DNA from: UBA668 sp966112835
GTDB taxonomy: Bacteria > Actinomycetota > Acidimicrobiia > Acidimicrobiales > Ilumatobacteraceae
Length of the DNA stretch: 9,818 bases
NCBI GenBank assembly: GCA_966112835.1
Contig: CBHWEI010000150.1
Coordinates: 1 to 9,818 of the forward strand
Direction of reading: 5' to 3'
In this document: piece after piece, positions 1 to 6,633 of the stretch
Layout of the letters: each line of letters begins with the position of its first letter
How positions within the stretch are numbered: position 1 is the stretch's first letter
Translations under genes and position numbers: made by a program
Notes under the pieces: model-generated
What the model was told of the DNA's origin: nothing
What the model saw: the letters and a program-made list of their open reading frames with translations, nothing else
The model's database searches: none

Positions 1-2
1 CC

Positions 3-80
3 CCGGACCGCACCCTCACCGTCATCACCCGCGACGGACGCACCTGGTCACACGCACCACCCACCGTCAGGGCCGCGTGA
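3..80 (+). CDS. C-terminal fragment of an unidentified protein
   Basis: An open frame enters from the left edge and stops at a TGA at 78-80, giving 25 residues that end in SHAPPTVRAA. Nearly all its third codon positions are G or C, like the real genes downstream, which supports it being coding. The fragment holds no domain I can name. The pattern of a short beta-like stretch (TLTVIT) followed by RDGRTW and a proline-rich tail resembles ends of some actinobacterial HNH/DUF222 proteins, but that is only a weak resemblance. Confidence 0.5.
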   Translation, partial: PDRTLTVITRDGRTWSHAPPTVRAA

Positions 81-104
81 GCCGCGGTGATCACGCAGCG
101 GACG

Positions 105-150
105 TCACGAGCGATTCGTGAGTGAATTCACCGATTGACGAGTGATTCGA
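105..150. promoter_or_regulatory. Operator-like repeats upstream of the aminotransferase operon
   Basis: Three structures sit just before the operon. A 12-base direct repeat with one mismatch occurs at 107-118 (ACGAGCGATTCG) and 138-149 (ACGAGTGATTCG), 31 bp apart, which is about three helical turns. The first copy is part of a perfect 6-bp inverted repeat with a 5-base spacer (TCACGA 105-110, TCGTGA 116-121). A perfect 10-bp palindrome, GTGAATTCAC, lies at 122-131. The second direct-repeat copy overlaps the predicted -35. Helically phased repeats are usual for Lrp/AsnC proteins, and the last gene of the operon encodes one, so autoregulation is a reasonable inference. Confidence 0.5.
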
Positions 151-162
151 TCGTGGTAGCGT
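135..162 (+). promoter_or_regulatory. Leaderless promoter of the aminotransferase operon
   Basis: A TTGACG -35 (135-140) is followed after 16 bp by TAGCGT (157-162), which fits the TANNNT -10 of actinobacteria. The ATG at 170 comes 7 bases later, where transcription would be expected to start, so the mRNA probably has no leader. No Shine-Dalgarno sequence lies before that ATG, which agrees. An identical TAGCGT occupies the same place before the zur gene. Confidence 0.55.
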
Positions 163-169
163 GCCGTCC

Positions 170-1516
170 ATGATCGATCGACAACGTCTCACCGCGCTCC
201 ACCACGACGAGGAGCAGCGCTTCATCGACACGCACCCCCGATCGGCCGAGATGGCCGCCGACGCCCGCGCCCACCTGCTGGGCGGCGTGCCCATGGCCTG
301 GATGACCAAGTGGCCCGGCTCGTTCCCGCTGTTCTTCGACACGGCGTCGGGCGCACGCTTCACCGACGTCGACGGGCACGAGTTCGTCGACTTCTGCCTG
401 GGCGACACCGGCGCCATGACCGGCCACTCCCTGCCCCAGGTGGCCGAAGCGCTGCAGCGCCAGGCCATGCGCGGCATCACCACCATGCTGCCCAACGCCG
501 ACGCGGCCTGGGTGGCCGAAGAACTCACCCGCCGCTTCCGTCTGCCCGTGTGGCAGATGGCCATGACCGCCACCGACGCCAACCGGTTCGTGCTCCGCTT
601 CGCCCGCCACATCACCGGCCGCCCGAAGGTGCTCGTGTTCGACTGGTGCTACCACGGCAGCGTCGACGAGACGCTCGTGGTCGCCGGCCCCGACGGCAAG
701 CCGCACTCGCGCCCCGGCAGCATCGGCCCGCAGGTCGACCCGGCGCTCACCACCGTCGTCGTGCCGTTCAACGACCTCGACGCGCTCGAGGCAGCGCTGG
801 CCGTCGGCGACGTGGCCTGCGTGCTGGCCGAGCCCGCGCTCACCAACATCGGCATCGTGCTGCCCGAGCCCGGCTTCCACGAGGCGCTGCGCGACCTCAC
901 CCGCCGCTACGGCACGTTGCTGGTCATCGACGAGACCCACACCATCTGCGTCGGTCCCGGCGGCGCCACCGCGGCGTGGGACCTGCAGCCCGACTTCTTC
1001 GTCATCGGCAAGACCATCGGCGGCGGCATGCCCGCCGCGGCCTACGGCATGACCACCGAGATGGCCGAGCGCATCATGCCCACCCTGCTCGGCGACTCGG
1101 TCGACGTCAGCGGCGTGGGCGGCACGCTCACCGGCAACGCACTCGCCATCGCGGCCGTGCGGGCCACGCTGTCCACCACCCTGCTCGACGACGACTTCGC
1201 GCACATGATCCCGCTCGCCGCCTCGTGGGCGCAGGGCGTGCAGCGCACCATCGACGAGTTCGGCCTGCCGTGGAACGTGCAGCAGCTGGGCGGCCGGGCC
1301 GAATACTGGTTCTGCCCGCCGCCCACCGACGGCGCCGCGGCAGCCGCCGCGGTCGACCACGAGCTCGACGCGTTCATGCACCTGTGGGCCGTGAACCGCG
1401 GCATCCTGCTCACCCCGTTCCACAACATGGCGCTCATGTCGCCGCACCACTCGCAGGACGACGTCGACCTGCACACGAGCGTCTTCCGTGGCGCTGTGGA
1501 AGCATTGCTGTCGTGA
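170..1516 (+). CDS. Class-III PLP-dependent aminotransferase (glutamate-1-semialdehyde aminomutase-like)
   Basis: This 448-residue fold-type-I enzyme would transfer an amino group using pyridoxal phosphate in the cytoplasm. Visible landmarks are the YHG stacking segment at Y161-G163, Asp254 in LLVIDETHT (binds the pyridine nitrogen), and Lys281 in IGKTIGGGMP, the expected Schiff-base lysine. Length matches the family. The phosphate-binding loop reads TATDAN (133-138) instead of the usual GSEA/GTEA type, so it is probably not the haem-pathway HemL but one of the many related aminotransferases of unknown substrate. ATG 170 is preferred over GTG 161 because a promoter -10 at 157-162 points to transcription starting there; GTG 161 would lie inside it. 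It is the first gene of an operon with two SDR genes and an Lrp-type regulator, and its stop overlaps the next start by four bases (GTGA). The substrate is unknown. Confidence 0.88.
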   Translation: MIDRQRLTALHHDEEQRFIDTHPRSAEMAADARAHLLGGVPMAWMTKWPGSFPLFFDTASGARFTDVDGHEFVDFCLGDTGAMTGHSLPQVAEALQRQAMRGITTMLPNADAAWVAEELTRRFRLPVWQMAMTATDANRFVLRFARHITGRPKVLVFDWCYHGSVDETLVVAGPDGKPHSRPGSIGPQVDPALTTVVVPFNDLDALEAALAVGDVACVLAEPALTNIGIVLPEPGFHEALRDLTRRYGTLLVIDETHTICVGPGGATAAWDLQPDFFVIGKTIGGGMPAAAYGMTTEMAERIMPTLLGDSVDVSGVGGTLTGNALAIAAVRATLSTTLLDDDFAHMIPLAASWAQGVQRTIDEFGLPWNVQQLGGRAEYWFCPPPTDGAAAAAAVDHELDAFMHLWAVNRGILLTPFHNMALMSPHHSQDDVDLHTSVFRGAVEALLS

Positions 1517-2289
1517 ACCTCGACGGACAGGTGGCCCTCATCACCGGGGCAGGCAGTGTGGATGGCATCGGTTACGCCGCGGCGCGTGCGCTCGCGGCCG
1601 ACGGCGCCACCGTGGTCCTGTGCAGCACGAGCGACCGCATCCACGAACGAGCGGCCGAGCTGGAACTGTTGGGTGAACGCGCCGTCGGCGTGGTCGCCGA
1701 CCTGATGGACGCCGGCGAGGCCGCCCGTGCCGTCCGCGTGGCCCTGGCCGTGGCCGGCCGCATCGACATCTGCGTGAACAACGCCGGCATGGTGGCTGTG
1801 GGCGGCGAGCTGGTCGACGACCGCCTGCACGACACCACCGACGCGCAGTGGCGCGACGGCATCGACCGCAACCTCACGACGTGCTTCAACGTCACCCGTG
1901 GCGTGGTCGCCCACATGGCCGAGCGCGGCTACGGCCGCATCGTCAACGTGGCCAGCACCTCGGGCCCGGTGCAGGCGTTCATCGGCGACGTCGCGTACCA
2001 CGCGGCGAAGGCCGGCATGGTCGGCTTCACACGGGCTGCGGCGCTCGAGTACGCGGGCGTGGGCGTCACCATCAACGCGGTCGCACCCGGCTGGGTGGCC
2101 ACCGGCTCGCAGAGCGATGCCGAGCGCGCCGCGGGCGAGGCGTCGCCGATGCGTCGGTCGGGCACCGCCACCGAGATCGCTGCCGCCATCCGCTTCCTCG
2201 CCGGGCCGTCGGCGTCGTTCATCACCGGGCAGTTGCTCGTGGTCGACGGCGGCAACTCGCTGCCCGAGAACCGTTCGTGGATGCCGTGA
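1513..2289 (+). CDS. Short-chain dehydrogenase/reductase (SDR), first of two
   Basis: A 258-residue classical SDR, expected to oxidise an alcohol or reduce a ketone with NAD(P). The dinucleotide loop is TGAGSVDGIG, with five residues between TG and GIG where most classical SDRs have three. NNAG is at 89-92. The catalytic set appears complete: Ser148, Tyr162 and Lys166 (YHAAK). The C-terminus has the usual FLAGPSASFITGQLLVVDGG segment. The end of beta-2 reads LCSTSDR with no acidic residue, so NADP is at least possible. The GTG start at 1513 shares four bases with the aminotransferase stop, implying translational coupling, and the protein begins directly with the Rossmann strand (NLDGQVALITG). 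Its neighbours suggest it handles a hydroxy or keto group on the same substrate family as the aminotransferase. Confidence 0.88.
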   Translation: MNLDGQVALITGAGSVDGIGYAAARALAADGATVVLCSTSDRIHERAAELELLGERAVGVVADLMDAGEAARAVRVALAVAGRIDICVNNAGMVAVGGELVDDRLHDTTDAQWRDGIDRNLTTCFNVTRGVVAHMAERGYGRIVNVASTSGPVQAFIGDVAYHAAKAGMVGFTRAAALEYAGVGVTINAVAPGWVATGSQSDAERAAGEASPMRRSGTATEIAAAIRFLAGPSASFITGQLLVVDGGNSLPENRSWMP

Positions 2290-3089
2290 GCCCGGCACGA
2301 AAGGCAGCGCCGAAGCCGACGCGGCCGCGGATGCCCTCCACTCCGGTGGTCCTGATCACGGGCGCGGGAGGTGGCATCGGCAGCGTCACCGCGCGGCGGT
2401 TCCTCGACGGCGGCTGGAACGTGGCGGCGCTCGACGTGAAGCCCCTCCCGCCCGACGCCCAGGGCGTGCCCGGCGTGGCACTGATCGTCGGCGACCTCCG
2501 CGACGTCGAGCAGTGCCGCTCAGCCGTCGCGCACACCGTCGCCACGTTCGGCCGGCTCGACGCCGTGGTGAACGCGGCGGGCGTGTGGACCGAAGGCCCG
2601 GCCGACCTCACCACCGAGGCCGAGTTCGACCGCGTGGTCGACGTGAACCTGAAGGGGCTCTACTTCCTCACGTCGGCCGCCATCCCCCACCTGGAGGCCA
2701 CCCGCGGCTGCGTGGTGAACCTGTCCAGCGACGCGGGCATCCAAGGCAACGCCGGCGCGGCCGTGTACTGCGCGTCGAAGGGCGCCGTGTCCATCCTCCC
2801 CAAGGCGCTGGCACACGAGCTCGCACCGCGCGGGGTGCGCGTGAATGCGGTGTGCCCGGGCGACGTCGACACGTCGATGTTGCGCGGCCAGGCACGCGAC
2901 TTCGGCGGCGACGACCCGCAGGGCTATCTCGACAAGTTGCTCACCGGCTACCCGCAGGGCCGGCTCGCCCGGTTCATCCGCCCGGACGAGGTGGCCGAGC
3001 TCATCTGGTTCCTGTGCCAACCCCACGCCACGCCCATCACCGGGGCGAACATCTCCATCGACTTCGGCCTGTCGGCCGGCATCGTGTGA
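2286..3089 (+). CDS. Short-chain dehydrogenase/reductase (SDR), second of two
   Basis: A second classical SDR, 267 residues from GTG 2286. It has TGAGGGIG near residue 25, Asp50 at the end of beta-2 (AALDVKP), which favours NAD over NADP, NAAG at 96-99, Ser148, and Tyr161/Lys165 in YCASK. It ends with the family segment ITGANISIDFG. The start is uncertain. GTG 2286 overlaps the previous stop by four bases, just as the preceding gene pair does, but adds a basic, proline-rich leader unusual for the family. ATG 2331 would give a tidy 252-residue protein beginning MPSTPVVLITG. Neither has a clear Shine-Dalgarno sequence. It is not a near-copy of the upstream SDR, so the two probably catalyse different steps, or the same step with different cofactors. 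Confidence 0.87.
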   Translation: MSPARKAAPKPTRPRMPSTPVVLITGAGGGIGSVTARRFLDGGWNVAALDVKPLPPDAQGVPGVALIVGDLRDVEQCRSAVAHTVATFGRLDAVVNAAGVWTEGPADLTTEAEFDRVVDVNLKGLYFLTSAAIPHLEATRGCVVNLSSDAGIQGNAGAAVYCASKGAVSILPKALAHELAPRGVRVNAVCPGDVDTSMLRGQARDFGGDDPQGYLDKLLTGYPQGRLARFIRPDEVAELIWFLCQPHATPITGANISIDFGLSAGIV

Positions 3090-3099
3090 GCATGGGCGG

Positions 3100-3549
3100 A
3101 TGATCCCCCTCGACCCCACCGACCGGCAGCTCATCGAGGCGCTGCAGAAGGACGGCCGCGCCAGCTACGCCGACCTCGCCGAACTGGTGGGCCTGTCGCC
3201 TGCGGCGACGCGCCTGCGGGTGCAGCGCCTGCTCGACGCCGGCGTGGTGCAGGTGGTGGGCGTCACCGATCCACTCGCGCTGGGCTACCCGGTCATGGCT
3301 GCGTTGGGGGTGCGCGTCGAGCGCAACGTGCGTGCGGTGGCCGACCGCATCGCCGGCATCCAGGGCGTCATCTACGTCGTGTTCACCAGTGGCTCGTTCG
3401 ATCTGCTGGTGGAAGTGCTGTGCGAGGACTCGGCCCGGCTGCTCGCGGTCATCGACGACGAGATCCGCTCCATCCCCGACGTGCGCAGCGTCGAGAGCTT
3501 CACCTACTTCGGGATCCACACCCACCGATTCGTCTGGGGTACCCGCTGA
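3100..3549 (+). CDS. Lrp/AsnC-family transcriptional regulator
   Basis: A 149-residue protein with the full family layout. An N-terminal helix-turn-helix spans about residues 5-52, opening with LDPTDRQLIEALQKDGR and with the recognition region LSPAATRLRVQRLLDAGVV. A RAM ligand-binding domain runs from about 65 to 145 (VYVVFTSGSFDLLVEV is its central part). Such proteins assemble into dimers and octamers and commonly sense an amino acid or related metabolite. ATG 3100 follows the SDR stop by ten bases and is the start that gives the canonical N-terminus. Being last in the operon, it most likely controls the operon itself, possibly through the repeats at 105-150; that link is inferred. Confidence 0.9.
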   Translation: MIPLDPTDRQLIEALQKDGRASYADLAELVGLSPAATRLRVQRLLDAGVVQVVGVTDPLALGYPVMAALGVRVERNVRAVADRIAGIQGVIYVVFTSGSFDLLVEVLCEDSARLLAVIDDEIRSIPDVRSVESFTYFGIHTHRFVWGTR

Positions 3550-3580
3550 CCTGGCAAGATGGGAAATGTTGAAGGGAGAC

Positions 3581-3610
3581 TTGCGGGTCGATGTTCGGCT
3601 TGCTTAACAT
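3581..3610 (+). promoter_or_regulatory. Leaderless promoter of the FTR1 permease gene
   Basis: TTGCGG (3581-3586), an 18-bp spacer and TAACAT (3605-3610, TANNNT type) precede the ATG at 3617 by six bases. Transcription would start at or next to the start codon. The 67-bp gap after the Lrp gene makes the permease a separate unit. I see no convincing Fur or IdeR iron box here. Confidence 0.5.
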
Positions 3611-3616
3611 GATGCC

Positions 3617-4471
3617 ATGTCCGCAGCGTTCCTGATCACCCTCCGCGAGGGTCTCGAGATCTCCATCGTCCTGGCCATCCTCCTCGGCTACCTGGTGAAG
3701 ACCGGCCGTTCCGACCGAGCCGGTTCCGTGTGGGTCGGCGCCGGCATCGCCGCCGTGGTGTGCCTCATCACCGGCCTGCTGTTCCACGCACTGGTCGGCG
3801 AGTTCGAGGGCAAGGCCGAGCAGGCCATCGAGGGCTCGCTGGCCCTGGCCGCCGCCCTGGTCCTCACCTGGATGATCCTGTGGATGCGCAAGAACGCCCG
3901 CAACATGAGCGGCGACCTGCGCTCGAAGGTCGACGGCGCCACCTCGGCCCGGGCCATCATGTTCATCGCTTTCGTGGCCGTGGCCCGTGAAGGCTTCGAA
4001 ACCGTGCTGTTCCTGCTCGGCGCCGAGACCGGCAACGCCTCGGGCGCCCAGGTCATCGTCGGTGGTCTGCTCGGCCTGGCCGTGTCGGCCGTGGTGGGCG
4101 TGCTCGTCTACCGGTTCGGCAAGAACATCGACCTGCGGGTGTTCTTCCGCATCACCGGTGTGCTGCTCATCTTCTTCGCCGCCGGCCTGGTGGGCAAGGC
4201 GTTCCACGAGTTCCGTGAACTGCTCGAACTGGAGGACGGCTGGCTGTTCCAGCCGGCATGGACCATCACCTCGGGCCCGCTGGCCAGTGGCACGTTCTAC
4301 GACTTCCTGAGCGGCCTGTTCGGCTGGTCGTCCGACCCCGAGCGCATCCGAGTGCTGGCCTACCTGGGCTATCTGGTCCCCGTGCTCTACCTCTTCCTGC
4401 GCCCCGAACACCCGGCCGCCGCCACCCCGGCTGCCGACGCCCCGGTGGCCAGTGTGGCGGCCGGTAGCTGA
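3617..4471 (+). CDS. FTR1-family iron permease (EfeU-like)
   Basis: A 284-residue inner-membrane protein of the FTR1/EfeU family, which moves ferric iron across the membrane. The two family signatures are both present: REGLE at residues 10-14 in the first helix and REGFE at 124-128. About seven hydrophobic segments can be picked out, near residues 4-25, 38-58, 72-91, 112-133, 143-164, 175-196 and 248-265, with a basic cytoplasmic stretch (MRKNARN) in between. The C-terminus is an Ala/Pro-rich tail. In the EfeUOB system the permease works with the periplasmic EfeO and the haem peroxidase EfeB; neither is next to it here, so it acts alone or with partners elsewhere. The ATG fits both the signature position and the upstream promoter. 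Confidence 0.9.
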   Translation: MSAAFLITLREGLEISIVLAILLGYLVKTGRSDRAGSVWVGAGIAAVVCLITGLLFHALVGEFEGKAEQAIEGSLALAAALVLTWMILWMRKNARNMSGDLRSKVDGATSARAIMFIAFVAVAREGFETVLFLLGAETGNASGAQVIVGGLLGLAVSAVVGVLVYRFGKNIDLRVFFRITGVLLIFFAAGLVGKAFHEFRELLELEDGWLFQPAWTITSGPLASGTFYDFLSGLFGWSSDPERIRVLAYLGYLVPVLYLFLRPEHPAAATPAADAPVASVAAGS

Positions 4472-4494
4472 TTCGAACGCCCTCCGCGTTCGAA
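4472..4494 (+). terminator. Hairpin directly after the FTR1 stop codon
   Basis: A perfect 9-bp inverted repeat (TTCGAACGC at 4472-4480, GCGTTCGAA at 4486-4494) with a 5-base loop begins on the base after the TGA. No T-run follows, so it is not a classical intrinsic terminator, but T-less hairpins are common at gene ends in high-GC actinobacteria. It could also protect the 3' end or bind a protein. Confidence 0.5.
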
Positions 4495-4520
4495 ACATCA
4501 CTGAAAAGGGACTCATATCC

Positions 4521-4550
4521 CTGCAATGTCGGGTCCCCGCGGTCGATAAT
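4521..4550 (+). promoter_or_regulatory. Probable leaderless promoter of the GGDEF-EAL gene
   Basis: GATAAT (4545-4550) differs from the consensus -10 at one base and lies seven bases before the GTG at 4558. The -35 candidate, CTGCAA (4521-4526, 18-bp spacer), is poor. The strong -10 and its exact distance are the main evidence. Confidence 0.4.
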
Positions 4551-4557
4551 GGAGCCC

Positions 4558-6633
4558 GTGACCGAGCCGATCGACTTCGCAGCACTGGTGGGGGAACTGC
4601 CCGACCCGGTGATGGTCGTCGACACCGAGGTGAACCTCAAGTACGTCAACAAGGCCAGCACCGAGCTGTTCGGGTGGCGCCCCGAGGTGTGGCTGGGCCG
4701 CAGCATCCTCGACCTGGTGCACCCCGACGACCTGGCCAACGTCATCTCGTCCACCAGCACCATCCAGTCCAAGCGCATCGGCACCCCGGTGGAAGTCCGG
4801 GTGCGCGCGGCCGACGGCACGTGGCGACTGGTCGAGATCATCGGCCGCAACTCGCTCGACGTGGACGGCGTGCACGGCCTGGTGGCCATCGCCCGCGACG
4901 TGACCAAGCGCCGCATGTGGGAGGTCGCCGGCAGCGACACCGTCCGCTTCCAGCAGGTGGTGCAGCACGCCTCGTCGGTCACCCTGCTGCTGGACCGGAG
5001 CGGCGAGATCACCAGTGTGAACGCCGCCTTCAACCGGCTGCTCGGCCACGACGTGTCGAACGTCATCGGCCGGCCGCTCGTGTCGTTCTGCGCCACCGAC
5101 GCCGCCAACGACCTGGCGTTCGCCATCGAGAAGGCCGGCACCGAGAACCGCCTGGTCAGCTGCGAGGCCACCATGCGCCACCACGATCCGTCGGTCTCCC
5201 CGCTGCCGATGCGGTTCGAGATCGTCAACCTGCTCGACGACCCCGTGGTCGAAGGGTTGGTGGTCACCGCCTACGACGTCAGCGAACTGCACCACACACG
5301 CCGCACGCTCGAGCACCTGGCCCGGCACGACGCCCTCACCGGCCTGGTGAACCGTTCCGTGCTGCTCGACGAGCTCGAGCGCGTGGTCGACCAGCACCTG
5401 CCGGCCGCGGTCATCTTCATCGACCTCGACAAGTTCAAGGCCGTCAACGACCTGCTCGGCCACGAGTCGGGCGACGAGCTGCTGCGCACCGTCAGCGAGC
5501 GCCTGCTGGGCATCGTCCGCCCCGGCGACGTGGTCGCCCGCGTGGGCGGCGACGAGTTCGTCATCGTCGCCTACGACGTGAGCGACCGCCACATGGGCCA
5601 GGCGCTGTGCGACCGCATCGACGCCACCCTGTCCATGCCCTACCTGCTGGCCGAGGGCCCCATGCGCGTGGCCGCCAGCGTGGGCATCGCCCTGGTCGAC
5701 GACGACGACGATGCCACCGTCACCGGTCTGCTGGCCGACGCCGACCTGGCCATGTACGAGGCCAAGGCGGCCCGCCGCGGCGAACCCGAGCGCAGCGTCA
5801 CCCAGCGTCAGCGCAACGCCAACGAACGCCGCCGCCTGGCCGACGACCTGGCGGCCGGCCTGCAGCGCGGCGAAGTGGTCGCCTACCTGCAGCCCATCGT
5901 GTCGCTCGAGCACGGCGGCACCACCAGCATGGAAGCCCTGGTGCGGTGGAACCACCCCACCCGCGGCCTGCTCAGCCCGGCGGCGTTCCTCGACCTCGCC
6001 GAGGACGCCGGCCTGGACCTGCTGCTGGGCGACGTGGTGCTGCGCTCGGCGTGCGAGACCCTCCGCGACGTCGAGCAGCAGGTGAGCCTGTCGATGAACC
6101 TGTCGGTCACGCAGCTCGCCGACCGCGGCCTGTGCGAACGGGTCAGCATGATCCTGCGCGACTACGGCATGGAGCCCGAGCGGCTCATCGTCGAGATCAC
6201 CGAGCACGCCACACTGCAGCGTCAGCCGGGCGGCGGCCGCGTGTCGCCCGAGCACACGCTGCACGAACTGCGCGACCTGGGCGCGTCGCTGTGCCTCGAC
6301 GACTTCGGCACCGGCTACTCGTCGCTCACCCACATCCGCCGCTACCCGCTCACCGCCATCAAGATCGACCGGGCGTTCGTGAACGGCATCATCGACCACA
6401 ACGAGGACCGCGCCGTCATCGCCGCCATGGTGGGCATGGCCGGTGCGCTCGACCTGGAAGTGGTGGGCGAAGGCGTCGAGACCGAGGAGCAGTTGCTGGC
6501 GCTGCGCACCATCGGGTGCGACAAGGCGCAGGGCTACCTCATCGCCCGCCCGTTGGCACCGGCCGACGTGCGGCCGTGGCTCGAGGCCAAGGGCCGCGGC
6601 TGGCGCACGCCCGTGGTGTCAGGCGCCCGCTGA
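4558..6633 (+). CDS. PAS-PAS-GGDEF-EAL cyclic-di-GMP enzyme
   Basis: A soluble 691-residue protein that probably both makes and breaks cyclic-di-GMP. Domains in order: PAS at about 12-117 (with HPDD and VTKRR at its end), a second PAS at about 127-242, GGDEF at about 248-405, and EAL at about 415-670. The GGDEF domain has FIDLDKFK, an intact GGDEF at 330-334, and the inhibitory I-site RPGD (321-324) five residues before it. The EAL domain has E459-A-L, Asn514, Glu546 and Glu549, DDFGTG at 581-586, Lys602, EGVE at 638-641 and QGY at 658-660, so nothing essential seems missing. No membrane segment or signal peptide is seen, so the PAS domains would sense a cytoplasmic signal. GTG 4558 is chosen because the -10 at 4545-4550 overlaps the alternative ATG at 4549, which would add three residues. 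Its end overlaps the convergent zur gene by 15 bases. Confidence 0.92.
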   Translation: MTEPIDFAALVGELPDPVMVVDTEVNLKYVNKASTELFGWRPEVWLGRSILDLVHPDDLANVISSTSTIQSKRIGTPVEVRVRAADGTWRLVEIIGRNSLDVDGVHGLVAIARDVTKRRMWEVAGSDTVRFQQVVQHASSVTLLLDRSGEITSVNAAFNRLLGHDVSNVIGRPLVSFCATDAANDLAFAIEKAGTENRLVSCEATMRHHDPSVSPLPMRFEIVNLLDDPVVEGLVVTAYDVSELHHTRRTLEHLARHDALTGLVNRSVLLDELERVVDQHLPAAVIFIDLDKFKAVNDLLGHESGDELLRTVSERLLGIVRPGDVVARVGGDEFVIVAYDVSDRHMGQALCDRIDATLSMPYLLAEGPMRVAASVGIALVDDDDDATVTGLLADADLAMYEAKAARRGEPERSVTQRQRNANERRRLADDLAAGLQRGEVVAYLQPIVSLEHGGTTSMEALVRWNHPTRGLLSPAAFLDLAEDAGLDLLLGDVVLRSACETLRDVEQQVSLSMNLSVTQLADRGLCERVSMILRDYGMEPERLIVEITEHATLQRQPGGGRVSPEHTLHELRDLGASLCLDDFGTGYSSLTHIRRYPLTAIKIDRAFVNGIIDHNEDRAVIAAMVGMAGALDLEVVGEGVETEEQLLALRTIGCDKAQGYLIARPLAPADVRPWLEAKGRGWRTPVVSGAR

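Noticed and set aside
128..1474. A 448-codon open frame on the minus strand opposite the aminotransferase
   Set aside because: Low-complexity composition without motifs; the plus strand encodes a full family protein over the same span.
310..1512. A long open frame on the plus strand running through the aminotransferase gene and into the first SDR
   Set aside because: In this part the translation is Arg/Pro/His-rich with no domain, while the overlapping frame encodes a clear aminotransferase. High GC content leaves alternative frames open. Only the part from 1513 is a real gene.
3550..3616. A possible Fur/IdeR iron box upstream of the FTR1 gene
   Set aside because: No palindrome of the expected form could be found; only a promoter is supported.
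4473..4493. A possible LexA/SOS box (TCGAAC ... GTTCGA)
   Set aside because: Actinobacterial SOS boxes have four bases between the halves; here there are nine. The neighbouring genes are not SOS genes. A post-stop hairpin explains it better.
4507..4522. A small inverted repeat AGGGA-N6-TCCCT before the GGDEF-EAL gene
   Set aside because: Only five pairs; easily expected by chance in this composition and not linked to a clear function.
4513..6399. A 628-codon open frame on the minus strand opposite the GGDEF-EAL gene
   Set aside because: It is rich in Val, Gly, His and Gln without recognisable motifs, and it lies opposite a gene with complete catalytic motifs. It is a mirror effect of the codon bias.
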